In this document: piece after piece, positions 7,413-15,288 of the stretch | How the letters are laid out: every line of letters starts with the position of its first letter | How positions within the stretch are numbered: position 1 is the first letter of the stretch | NCBI GenBank assembly: GCA_023416995.1 | Contig: JAEZGI010000030.1 | Location: forward strand, 1 to 33,261 | DNA: 33,261 nucleotides | Direction: 5' to 3' | Origin: Bacteroidota bacterium | GTDB taxonomy: Bacteria; Bacteroidota; Bacteroidia; Chitinophagales; Chitinophagaceae | Notes under the pieces: generated by a model | Seen by the model: the letters and a program-made list of their open reading frames with translations, nothing else | What the model was told of the DNA's origin: nothing | Database searches by the model: none | Translations under genes and position numbers: made by a program

Positions 7413-9065
7413 TCATTTCCGAAACAAATCATCATCACTTTTTACTTCAAACCAATCAAATATTGCTGTGTTATCCGACGGCTTTCCATCCGATGTTGCA
7501 TACATCGCATATAAACATCCGACGAACCCACCAGCCGCTTTTGTGCTCAGCGGTTTTGCATCAACGTTACCCTGAACCAGTTGCCAGTTTCCTTTCTTAC
7601 CTAAGCCATAATAAAAAGAATACTTGTCGTTGTTTGCTTCTATTTTGAAACGAACATCTTTATCTGAGGCTTTAACAGGTATACTTTTCACAAGACTATC
7701 CTTAAAATACAATGCAATCACCGGTTTTTTATCGATCGTGGTTCTGCATAAATTATAATGCACCCGTTCATTCTGGAACAACAATAACCCAGCTTTCTCA
7801 TTATCGGAAGCCGGAGTAAAACGGAGCGCTGTAGCAGCGTAGCCCTTGAGATGGCTTTGATGAAATCCGATGAAAGAAGGATTTTCTCTGCCTGCCGCAG
7901 TAGCGGGGCGCAGCTTTAATGTTAATGCTTCCCGGTTGCTTGTGAGGTCGAACCAGTTCTCGCGTACAGTTCTTAAAAAACGATAACGCACGTTCAACTT
8001 GTTGCTGTTGAAGTTATCGCGAAACAGGTAGTTGCCGTTAAACGGTTCTTTTGTTTTGTCGCGTACCGCATTGATCGGGTATGAATACTTAATTTCATCA
8101 CCACCAAGATCAAACTCCGGCCAGCCGTCTTTCCACACCACAGGCGCCATAAAGGTTTCGCGACCGGTGTTATAATAATCTCCTTCATAAGGTCGGCATG
8201 CTAAAAAGATACCCCACCATTTTCCATCTTTGTCTTCTACAAAATCTGCATGTCCTGCGGTGGTAATCGGGTTCGGACGATTGGGGTCAAGTTGACGTTG
8301 TGTCAGGATAGGGTTCTTCTCATGAGATACAAAAGGACCTTCCGGTGATTTGCTTCTGAAAACAACTTCTGAATGATTATATCCTGTACCGCCCTCGGCA
8401 CAGATCAGATAATACCAGCCGTCTTTTTTAATGATATGTGGCGCTTCGATCCACACTGGTTTTTTGGCCATATCCGTTCCACCATTCACTAACAGTTTTT
8501 CTTCGTCGGTAACCTTGAGGTTGGCAGCATCAAATTCAAACATTCTTATGGTGCGGTGACCATCATGTTGTGATACATTGTTAGGCGGGATGCTGTTAAA
8601 TACGATGTAGGATTTGCCATTGTCGTCAAAATACAACGAAGGATCAATGCCATTTACTTGTGGAAGCGACACGGGATCACTCCAGGGTCCACGTGGATCT
8701 TTAGCTGTGATAACAAAATTCCCAAGTTTACTTACTTCAGTACAAACAATATAGAAAGTGCCGTTATTATAAGTAATCGCTGGTGCAAACAGTCCTCTTG
8801 AAACACCCGCTCCATCAAGGTTTAGCTGTTCAGGGCGGTCCATAGCGTAACCAATCTGTTCCCAGTTCAACAGATCCTTACTGTGAAACAGTGGCAGACC
8901 CGGGTAATATGCAAATGATGAAGCAACTATATAATAATCATCACCCGCCCGGCATATACTGGGGTCAGGATAGAAGCCCGACAATATGGGGTTTTGAAAC
9001 GATTGGGCCCTGAGGTTAACGAATAAACATATTAACAAGCCGGCTAAAAGAATCTTTCTTAACAT
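7413..9065 (-). CDS. Exported GH43 beta-xylosidase/arabinofuranosidase with C-terminal beta-sandwich
   Basis: A 550-residue glycoside hydrolase family 43 enzyme with an N-terminal signal peptide (about residues 1-20, LRA-Q), so it probably acts in the periplasm or at the surface. The five-bladed propeller carries the family triad: Asp34 in GFYPDPSI (base), Asp141 in GIDPSLY (pKa modulator) and Glu207 in VWIEAPHI (acid). From about residue 345 a beta-sandwich of the GH43 C2/DUF1349 type follows (FRDNFNSNKLNVRYRFLRT, then GFHQSHLKGYAATALRF), as in two-domain beta-xylosidases. Expected substrates are xylo-oligosaccharides or arabinosyl branches; the choice cannot be made by eye. It begins 7 bp after the other GH43 gene, so the two are surely cotranscribed. 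Confidence 0.88.
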   Translation of the reverse strand: MLRKILLAGLLICLFVNLRAQSFQNPILSGFYPDPSICRAGDDYYIVASSFAYYPGLPLFHSKDLLNWEQIGYAMDRPEQLNLDGAGVSRGLFAPAITYNNGTFYIVCTEVSKLGNFVITAKDPRGPWSDPVSLPQVNGIDPSLYFDDNGKSYIVFNSIPPNNVSQHDGHRTIRMFEFDAANLKVTDEEKLLVNGGTDMAKKPVWIEAPHIIKKDGWYYLICAEGGTGYNHSEVVFRSKSPEGPFVSHEKNPILTQRQLDPNRPNPITTAGHADFVEDKDGKWWGIFLACRPYEGDYYNTGRETFMAPVVWKDGWPEFDLGGDEIKYSYPINAVRDKTKEPFNGNYLFRDNFNSNKLNVRYRFLRTVRENWFDLTSNREALTLKLRPATAAGRENPSFIGFHQSHLKGYAATALRFTPASDNEKAGLLLFQNERVHYNLCRTTIDKKPVIALYFKDSLVKSIPVKASDKDVRFKIEANNDKYSFYYGLGKKGNWQLVQGNVDAKPLSTKAAGGFVGCLYAMYATSDGKPSDNTAIFDWFEVKSDDDLFRK

Positions 9066-9072
9066 AACTATT

Positions 9073-10104
9073 TTATTTATATGGATCGATGGTTTTTATG
9101 TGACCGTTTTCATCATGAGTCAATTCGGTGACCTTAACGCTTCGAAGATGTGTTACTCCGCGTGACAGACTTGAATCATGATAAAACAGGTACCATTTGT
9201 TTTCATAAGCACAGATCGAATGATGAGATGTCCATCCTACAACGGGGTTGAGTATTCTCCCGGTGTATTTAAAAGGTCCATAAGGATTATCGCCGATGGC
9301 ATAACAGATGTAATGCGTATCACCGGTTGAATAGGAGAAATAATATTTCCCATTGTATTTATGCACCCAACTGGCTTCAAAGAATCTTCGGTCCAGGTCA
9401 CCCGCAAGTAAAGGAGCACCGTGCTCGTCGGTTATCACCACATCAAGCGGAGGTGCAGCAAACTCTAACAGATCGTCGGTAAGACGCGCCACCTTTCCAC
9501 ATAAAGCGGGTTCATAATCTTCGGGAATATGTGCAAGCGGGCCTTCGCCGGCGGTTTCATAAACTCCTTTGCGCCATCTTTGTAATTGCCCGCCCCAGAT
9601 GCCACCAAAGTACAAATAGTAGCTTCCGTCATCATCTTTAAACACTGCAGGATCGATTGAAAAACTTCCTTTAATAGGTTCCGGCTGCGCTGTAAACGGG
9701 CCCGTAGGAGAGGTGCTTGTCGCCACGCCAATACGAAAAATGCCGTCCGGCGCCTTCGCAGGAAAAAATAGATAATACACTCCATCCTTCTCTGTAGCAT
9801 CAGGTGCCCACATTTGTTTTTCTGCCCAGGGCACATCTTTTACATGTAAAGCCACGCCATGATCCGTTGCTTTTCCTCCTGGGGTGTCCATCGATAAAAC
9901 ATGATAGTCCTCCATGGCGAAATGACTACCGAGGTCATCAAACGGTATATTGGATTCAATATCGTGTGAAGGATAGATATACAGCCTGCCGTTAAAAACA
10001 TGTGCAGAAGGGTCCGCAGTGTAGATTTCAGAGATTACGGGTTGTGAAATGGCTCTCTTATCAAGGTCATCAAAGTCAATATGTTCAATACTATCTTCTG
10101 GCAT
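9073..10104 (-). CDS. Cytoplasmic GH43 family beta-xylosidase/arabinofuranosidase
   Basis: A 343-residue single-domain GH43 enzyme without a signal peptide; the N-terminus is acidic (MPEDSIEHIDFDDLDKRAIS). The triad is visible as Asp31 in YTADPSAHV, Asp151 in FSIDPAVF and Glu243 in RFFEASWVHK, and the ending GVTHLRSVKVTEL is typical of compact GH43 proteins. The lack of export and its position 23 bp after a GPH-family symporter imply that it hydrolyses xylosides or arabino-xylosides already imported into the cytoplasm. This complements the exported GH43 next door. Length is normal for a single-domain member. The ATG used lies in a short gap without a strong ribosome-binding site; no earlier in-frame start is needed. 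Confidence 0.87.
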   Translation of the reverse strand: MPEDSIEHIDFDDLDKRAISQPVISEIYTADPSAHVFNGRLYIYPSHDIESNIPFDDLGSHFAMEDYHVLSMDTPGGKATDHGVALHVKDVPWAEKQMWAPDATEKDGVYYLFFPAKAPDGIFRIGVATSTSPTGPFTAQPEPIKGSFSIDPAVFKDDDGSYYLYFGGIWGGQLQRWRKGVYETAGEGPLAHIPEDYEPALCGKVARLTDDLLEFAAPPLDVVITDEHGAPLLAGDLDRRFFEASWVHKYNGKYYFSYSTGDTHYICYAIGDNPYGPFKYTGRILNPVVGWTSHHSICAYENKWYLFYHDSSLSRGVTHLRSVKVTELTHDENGHIKTIDPYK

Positions 10105-10127
10105 AATCAGTTTTCTTGGATGATGAG

Positions 10128-11570
10128 TTAATTAGAATTGCGTCTTTGTTTAAGATCTGCCTCAATCTGCAGTTCTTTTTTTCTGTTTATTTCGTAGCCA
10201 AACAACAATACGGTTGCGATAATAAATGGAATGGAAGGAAACACACTCACCAGTAACCGGGTTGCCTGTATGGCTGATGCGGTTTGTGTTTCACTGTTAG
10301 GAATATAGTTGAAGATGTCAAGTATCCATGCTACCAGGGCACTGCCAATACTTAAACCGCCTTTAAGACCCACCATCATCGCCGAAAAGATGATCGCCGT
10401 TGCGCGGCGGTTGTTTTTCCATTCGCTGAAATCTGCTACATCTGCCACCATCGCCCATAATAAAGGAATGGTGATACCATAAAAGAAGCCATGAAGTATC
10501 TGGGATGCAAACATTAATCTTACAGAATACGGATCAAACAAAATGAAAGCAAGAATGAATAGGGTCGACAAAAACAATGAAACACCAAACACATCCCTCT
10601 TTCCATACTTATCGGCCAGTCGTTTTGACAAGGTAATGCCTACAATCATAAAAATGATCCCACCTGCGTTAAACAATCCGAAACCCGCGGAAACAGGATC
10701 TTCTCCAAAAAAGTTGATGCCCATGCCTGAAAAACTGTTTATCACAGGTTGAATAAAGTTGGTCAGACTTTCACGGTCAACATAGTTTTTAAAATAATAA
10801 ACATAGGATCCGCCTTTCATGGCAAGTGTTACAAACACTAAGGTCGTAACCACGAGGATGATAACCCAGGGTTTGTTCCTGAACAGATCGCCGAGATCCT
10901 CTTTTAAAGTAGAACGTTGTTCCGGTTTGGGTACAATACGTTCGCGCGTGGTCAGAAATGTAATCAGTAGCATGCCTGTTCCTATGATCGCGAGCCAGGT
11001 CATTACTTTTTCGATACCAGCGGCCTTATCACCACCTCCTGCCGATTCAATGATTGGTAACATAAACACCTGTACAAAAAACTGTGCGAACATAACTGCA
11101 ACAAAACGGTAGGCCGACATGCTGTTGCGGTCCTTCATGTCTCCTGTTATCACGCCACTTAGTGCAGAGTAGGGGAGGTTGTTTGCTGCATATAACAATA
11201 ACAACAAGGTGTATGTAATTACCGCATAGATAACTTTTCCCTGGTAAGAAAAATCAGGTGTGCTGAAAGCAAGAATCGCAACTACGCCAAGTGGTATGGC
11301 AGTAAACAAAATCCATGGTCTGAATTTGCCCCATTTGGATCTTGTTCGGTCAGCAATCGCACCGATAACGGGATTGAACACAAATGCAGCGACGAGCCCG
11401 ATCACAAGCATAATGGCAGAAGCATGACCCGCTTCGAGTTTGTAGATGTCTGTATAAAAATACGCGAGATAGGTTAGCAGGGTCTGAAATACGAGGTTAG
11501 CAGCAAGATCACCAAGACTGTAACCGAATTTTTCTGTAATTGATAATTTCTGTATCGGGTTATTAAGCAT
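10128..11570 (-). CDS. GPH-family (MFS) glycoside/pentoside cation symporter
   Basis: A 480-residue inner-membrane transporter of the glycoside-pentoside-hexuronide:cation symporter family within the major facilitator superfamily. The N-terminus KLSITEKFGYSLGDLAANLVFQ and the first-loop signature IGAIADRTRSKWGKFRPWIL are diagnostic, and about twelve helices can be traced. The second half contains the matching loop KRLADKYGKRDVFG and the GFFYGITIPLLWAMVADVADFSEWKNNRRA segment typical of the family. In this operon the likely cargo is xylobiose or short xylo-oligosaccharides, possibly glucuronate-bearing ones, handed to the cytoplasmic GH43 encoded 23 bp downstream. It starts 24 bp after the xylanase gene. 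Cargo is inferred from context only. Confidence 0.88.
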   Translation of the reverse strand: MLNNPIQKLSITEKFGYSLGDLAANLVFQTLLTYLAYFYTDIYKLEAGHASAIMLVIGLVAAFVFNPVIGAIADRTRSKWGKFRPWILFTAIPLGVVAILAFSTPDFSYQGKVIYAVITYTLLLLLYAANNLPYSALSGVITGDMKDRNSMSAYRFVAVMFAQFFVQVFMLPIIESAGGGDKAAGIEKVMTWLAIIGTGMLLITFLTTRERIVPKPEQRSTLKEDLGDLFRNKPWVIILVVTTLVFVTLAMKGGSYVYYFKNYVDRESLTNFIQPVINSFSGMGINFFGEDPVSAGFGLFNAGGIIFMIVGITLSKRLADKYGKRDVFGVSLFLSTLFILAFILFDPYSVRLMFASQILHGFFYGITIPLLWAMVADVADFSEWKNNRRATAIIFSAMMVGLKGGLSIGSALVAWILDIFNYIPNSETQTASAIQATRLLVSVFPSIPFIIATVLLFGYEINRKKELQIEADLKQRRNSN

Positions 11571-11594
11571 GTAAGTGTCGATTGTTTCGGAGAA

Positions 11595-12722
11595 TTACTT
11601 CCGGTTTACATTTTGTTTGAGCGCTATTAGTTTATGAAAGGCTGGTTTTGGTTTAAACTGCCTGTCGAACAACAACGGGTGGTTGGTGCGTCCTCTTACG
11701 GGCCAGTTGTTTAGCCAGGTATGGCCATCATCTACACCCCAGAATGTAACTCTTGTGATCTTGTCTTTATGTTTCAGAAACAAAGCAAATAATGATTCAT
11801 AATCGCTTGCGAGTTTTTGCTGAACACTGTCTGGCAAACCGTTTGGATACAGATTATCCCGAACGCCGCCATTGTTTTGCTGGTTTACATCCGCGCCGGA
11901 GAAATTTCTCGGAAGCACCTCTATGTCAAGTTCAGTGATCATTACTTTTAGTCCCAACGCAGTATACTGAATGATACTTTCTTCAATGTCTTTCAATGGT
12001 ATTTTTCCCAGATGCCAGTGACCTTGTATTCCTACACCATCAATACGTACCCCTGACGCCTGGATCTTTTTAATGAGTTCAATACAACCGGCACGTTTGG
12101 CGGGTTGTTCATTGTTGTAATCATTATAATACAGTTCGGTTCCTGGTGTGGCTTCAGCGGCGAGCCTGAATGCTTCAACCAGGTAATCGGGTCCCAGTCT
12201 TTGGAGAAATACGGAGTTTCTTAATGTACCATCTTCATTAAGGGCTTCGTTTACCACATCCCATGAATGCAATTTGCCATGATATCTTTTTGCGACTGTA
12301 GTAATATGGTCCCTGAAAAATGTCCGGAAGGAATCAACGTTTTGCATTCTGTTGGCAAAGCGTGACAACTGGCTGTGCCAGACCAACGCATGACCATTCA
12401 CCTTCATGTTGTTTTTCGCACCGTATTCAACAAGTTCATCAGCCAGTTGAAAGTTATACTTGTCCCATTCAGGATGAATGATTTCGGCCTTCATATTGTT
12501 TTCTGGTGTGATGGCGTTGAATTGTTGTTTTATCAATGCCGCAGATACCGGGTCGGTTTCTCTCACCTGTTGTGTGTTTATCGCGGTACCGATCAGGAAG
12601 TCGGCCTCATACGCTTTTTTTAGTGAAGGCAGCGTACCGGAGGCAGTAGTTGATTTTCCGGAAGAGCATCCGGCCACCATGAGGCTCACAGCGCCTGCAA
12701 ATACAATTGCTACAGTTTTCAT
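11595..12722 (-). CDS. GH10 endo-1,4-beta-xylanase lipoprotein
   Basis: A 375-residue family 10 xylanase that cuts the xylan backbone. The lipoprotein signal ends in LMVAGC with Cys19, followed by SSGKSTT, so it is membrane-anchored. The GH10 barrel shows ITPENNMKAE (71-80), NGHALVWHSQL (109-119), the acid/base Glu159 in SWDVVNEAL, YYNDYNNE (198-205), GVGIQGHWHL and the nucleophile Glu264 in VMITELDIEV; the C-terminal FWGVDDGHTWLNNWP is also canonical. Length fits a catalytic domain without binding modules. Its ATG overlaps the stop of lacI-1 by one base (TAATG), implying translational coupling, and the symporter gene follows after 24 bp. Confidence 0.93.
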   Translation of the reverse strand: MKTVAIVFAGAVSLMVAGCSSGKSTTASGTLPSLKKAYEADFLIGTAINTQQVRETDPVSAALIKQQFNAITPENNMKAEIIHPEWDKYNFQLADELVEYGAKNNMKVNGHALVWHSQLSRFANRMQNVDSFRTFFRDHITTVAKRYHGKLHSWDVVNEALNEDGTLRNSVFLQRLGPDYLVEAFRLAAEATPGTELYYNDYNNEQPAKRAGCIELIKKIQASGVRIDGVGIQGHWHLGKIPLKDIEESIIQYTALGLKVMITELDIEVLPRNFSGADVNQQNNGGVRDNLYPNGLPDSVQQKLASDYESLFALFLKHKDKITRVTFWGVDDGHTWLNNWPVRGRTNHPLLFDRQFKPKPAFHKLIALKQNVNRK

Positions 12723-13786
12723 TATGCTGGTTGTTTTGTTGTTAAGTTTTCTTTTTTTATTTGGTTTCGCATAGATGAACCCCTGACCACAAGATCAGAG
12801 CGGATCACGATGGTGTTGGTGTGTTCTATACCCGAAACCCCGGTGAGGTGGTTCACGAGATTACGCGCTGCAATCTCGCCCATGTTATAACCCGGATAGT
12901 CGATGGTGGTGAGCTGCGGCTCAATGATCTTTGCTATCGGGTCATTATTAAAACCTACAATTGCAATATCCTCCGGTATACGAATACCATGTTCTTTAAG
13001 TGTTTGCATACAAACGGCCGCGGAGAAATCATTGGTGATGAAAGCGCCGTCGGGTCTGGGTTTCATCCGGAGCATTTGTTCTGCTGCTTCAACACCGGAC
13101 AGTTCTGTCAGGTCCCTTACTATTACACGATCTTCCTTATATGGAACGTCATTATCAATCAATGCATCCTTATACCCCCTGTGGCGTTCACCGTATACGT
13201 TTCGTTTAAGGCTGGCCGTTACCAGTACTATGTTTTTGCAGCCTTGTTCTATCAGGTGCTGTGTGGCCTGGTATCCGCACCTGTAATTATCAATAATCAC
13301 ATGTGTATTGTCTGACTTTTCTTCTACCCGGTCAAAAAATACGATGGGTATGTTTTTTTCCTTGAAGGGATCAAAATGTGTGAGGCCCTTTGTGTCGAAT
13401 GAAAGTGAAGCTAGCAAACCGTCAACACGTTTATGAAAAAGGTTCAGCGCATTTGCGGTTTCTTTTTCAAAACTTTCAGAGGAGTGCGCAATAAGGAGGT
13501 CATAACCCGCTTCCGAAGTTACCTTTTCTATGCCGGCAAGTACAGAAGTAATAAAGTTGCTTCTAAGCTCGTGTACTATGACACCAATGGTGTTGGTTTT
13601 CTGTTTGCGAAGATTACTGGCAAAATTATTATGACGATAACCCATCTGTTTTGCCATTGCCTGAATGCGGTTTCTCGTCTTGGCATTGATAACCGGATTG
13701 TCCTGTAACGCACGGCTCACAGTTGCAGAGGAGAGCTGCAATTTTTGAGCAATATCATAGATAGTGATGTCTTTTTTTGGCTTCAT
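12722..13786 (-). CDS. LacI/GalR family regulator (lacI-1), first gene of the xylanase operon
   Basis: A 354-residue LacI-family regulator. The DNA-binding domain reads ITIYDIAQKLQLSSATVSRAL (residues 6-26), followed by a hinge (NNFASNLRKQKTNTIGVIV) and a periplasmic-binding-protein-like sugar-sensing domain with GIEKVTSEAGYDLLIAHSSE, DGAFITNDFSA and EDIAIVGFNNDPIAKIIEP. I chose the ATG at 13784-13786. A start at 13813 would translate through the operator-like site immediately upstream and add nine residues unlike the family. It heads the seven-gene xylan operon and its stop overlaps the xylanase start. The gene is close in design to lacI-2 (shared SSATVSR/VSAATVSR, NTLGVLV-type hinge and VDGL motifs), so the pair probably arose by duplication. 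A xylose or xylo-oligosaccharide effector is inferred. Confidence 0.9.
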   Translation of the reverse strand: MKPKKDITIYDIAQKLQLSSATVSRALQDNPVINAKTRNRIQAMAKQMGYRHNNFASNLRKQKTNTIGVIVHELRSNFITSVLAGIEKVTSEAGYDLLIAHSSESFEKETANALNLFHKRVDGLLASLSFDTKGLTHFDPFKEKNIPIVFFDRVEEKSDNTHVIIDNYRCGYQATQHLIEQGCKNIVLVTASLKRNVYGERHRGYKDALIDNDVPYKEDRVIVRDLTELSGVEAAEQMLRMKPRPDGAFITNDFSAAVCMQTLKEHGIRIPEDIAIVGFNNDPIAKIIEPQLTTIDYPGYNMGEIAARNLVNHLTGVSGIEHTNTIVIRSDLVVRGSSMRNQIKKENLTTKQPA

Positions 13787-13788
13787 TT

Positions 13789-13800
13789 GCAATCGGTTGC
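13789..13800. promoter_or_regulatory. LacI-type operator, copy 1
   Basis: GCAATCGGTTGC has the GCAA-nCGn-TTGC form of LacI/GalR operators, with one mismatch to perfect symmetry. It lies 2 bp upstream of the lacI-1 ATG, over the ribosome-binding region, in the 40-bp gap after lacI-2. An identical 12-mer in the same orientation occurs at 14916-14927. Binding here would block transcription or initiation of the xylanase operon. Confidence 0.7.
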
Positions 13801-13826
13801 TTGAAGATCGCAAAAAAAATGAATTC

Positions 13827-14879
13827 TCAGTCTTTGTTTTTTAAAGAGGAATTGCGGATCACCAGGTCCGACCTTAATGTGATTTGTTTTGTAATATTTA
13901 AGGAGAGGAGTCCTTTCAGATGGCTTACGAGCGTATTGGCCGTCGTGTCGCCCATTACGTTTCCGGAGTAGTCTACCGTAGTAAGATTGGGGTCAATCAC
14001 CCGGCTGATCGGATCATTATTAAATCCGGCAATGGCGATATCCTCCGGAATACGGAGCCCAGATTCTTTGAGTACAAGCATACAAAAAACGGCGGGCGTG
14101 TCATTGGCAGCGAAAACCGCATCGGGCCGGTCTTTTGGCTCCATATTTAAGATGGCGCGGCCCGCTTCGATACCAGCTTCTTCGGAAAGGGTACTGGTGA
14201 TCAATAGATTATCATTGAAAACCAGTCCATTATCTGTTAGCGCTTTTTTATATCCCTCAAATCGATCATAATATACGTTACGCGCCAGGTTGCCGCCCAA
14301 ATGCATGATCCGTTTGCATCCCTGTTGAATTAAATGCTCGGTAATAGTATAAGCCGCGCGGCGATTATCAATGACCACCGAGGTGCTTTCAGGGTGTTGC
14401 TGGATCCGGTCAAAAAACACAACAGGTATCTTTCTTTTGAAGAATGCATCTAAATGTTTGATATCCTGCGTATTATATGACAAAGAAATCATCAGTCCGT
14501 CCACCCGCTTATTAAACATAGTGGCGGCATTCGCCTTTTCTTTGTCCACATCTTCCAGCGATTGGGCAATAATCAGGTTATAACCCGCACGGTTAGCCGC
14601 ATTTTCCATTCCTGCCAGCACGGAAGACATAAAATAACTGTTCAGCCGGGGCACCAATACACCAAGTGTATGTGTTTGCCGGCTCCGCAAACTGCTGGCG
14701 AACGTGTTTGACTGATACCCCAGCGACCTGGCAGCCTCCAGGATTTTTTTTGTAGTGCTTTTACTGATCATCGGGTTCTGCTTCAGACCCCGACTTACTG
14801 TTGCGGCAGAAACATTCAGATGCCTGGCAATGTCGTAAATAGTGACCTCCCGGTTATCTGAAATATCTTCTTTGTCCAT
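13827..14879 (-). CDS. LacI/GalR family regulator (lacI-2)
   Basis: A 350-residue LacI-family regulator. The helix-turn-helix is VTIYDIARHLNVSAATVSRGL near residues 12-32; the hinge carries NTFASSLRSRQTHTLGVLVP; the effector domain includes GMENAANRAGYNLIIAQSLE, VDGLMISLSYNTQD, DAVFAANDTPAV and EDIAIAGFNNDPISRVIDPNL. I chose the ATG at 14877-14879 (MDKEDISDNREV). The frame stays open to 15002, but that extension would cover the operator and the susC promoter region. It lies 40 bp upstream of lacI-1 on the same strand and is divergent from the susC-susD-GH67-xylA arm. It probably represses, or activates in response to a xylan breakdown product, one or both arms through the shared operators. 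Confidence 0.9.
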   Translation of the reverse strand: MDKEDISDNREVTIYDIARHLNVSAATVSRGLKQNPMISKSTTKKILEAARSLGYQSNTFASSLRSRQTHTLGVLVPRLNSYFMSSVLAGMENAANRAGYNLIIAQSLEDVDKEKANAATMFNKRVDGLMISLSYNTQDIKHLDAFFKRKIPVVFFDRIQQHPESTSVVIDNRRAAYTITEHLIQQGCKRIMHLGGNLARNVYYDRFEGYKKALTDNGLVFNDNLLITSTLSEEAGIEAGRAILNMEPKDRPDAVFAANDTPAVFCMLVLKESGLRIPEDIAIAGFNNDPISRVIDPNLTTVDYSGNVMGDTTANTLVSHLKGLLSLNITKQITLRSDLVIRNSSLKNKD

Positions 14880-14915
14880 AACCAAAGGAAATAATGATTT
14901 TTGAAACAAAAAAAT

Positions 14916-14927
14916 GCAATCGGTTGC
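14916..14927. promoter_or_regulatory. LacI-type operator, copy 2
   Basis: GCAATCGGTTGC, identical to the copy at 13789-13800 and also preceded by T and followed by a K-TG. It sits 37 bp upstream of the lacI-2 ATG and inside the candidate -33 region of the plus-strand susC promoter. One site can therefore control both divergent units. Confidence 0.72.
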
Positions 14928-14953
14928 GTGTTTGAATATTTTCCCTACTTTCG
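14924..14953 (+). promoter_or_regulatory. Candidate promoter of the susC-1 transcription unit
   Basis: A TTG at 14924-14926 and TACTTTCG at 14946-14953 are 19 bp apart, near the Bacteroidota consensus of TTTG, 19-21 bp, TAnnTTTG. The -33 element lies within operator copy 2, so a bound LacI protein would exclude RNA polymerase. Both boxes deviate by one or more bases, so this is a moderate call. Confidence 0.45.
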
Positions 14954-15288
14954 TCATGAAAGACTGCTGCCACAGTCTAAAAATGATTGCTATACTTAAC
15001 AAAAACTGCTGTATGAGACATCTGCTTTATCATCGGATCCCACACACGCTCATGTGTCCAGACGGCCTTTGCGGCAATTTCGAAAGAAGTCAAATCACTC
15101 CATCAGCCACTTTACAAATTCGCTCCTTACATCAAATACAATTGTTAACTGCTAAGACTGTCGAAAATGAACACAACCAAAATTGCCTTCCGGTCACTGC
15201 CAGGCAGTGGCCCGAAAAGATTGATCCCACGGATCCATGCCCGAAACAAATCAATCGTCATTCAAAACCATTACCACAAACATCAGAT

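Larger units (their letters stand above)
14880..15288 (+). other. Divergent control region and long susC leader
   Basis: The 409 bp between lacI-2 and susC-1 contain the second LacI operator, a candidate susC promoter and then about 330 nt of leader. The leader stays open in the susC frame from 14914 onward, 125 codons ahead of the preferred ATG. That extension has no signal peptide and would bury the real one, so it is treated as untranslated. No clear riboswitch or terminator-like hairpin was seen in it. Confidence 0.5.

Noticed and set aside
14914..15288. N-terminal extension of SusC-1 as real protein
   Set aside because: The signal peptide begins at 15289; the upstream stretch has no domain character and overlaps the operator and promoter.
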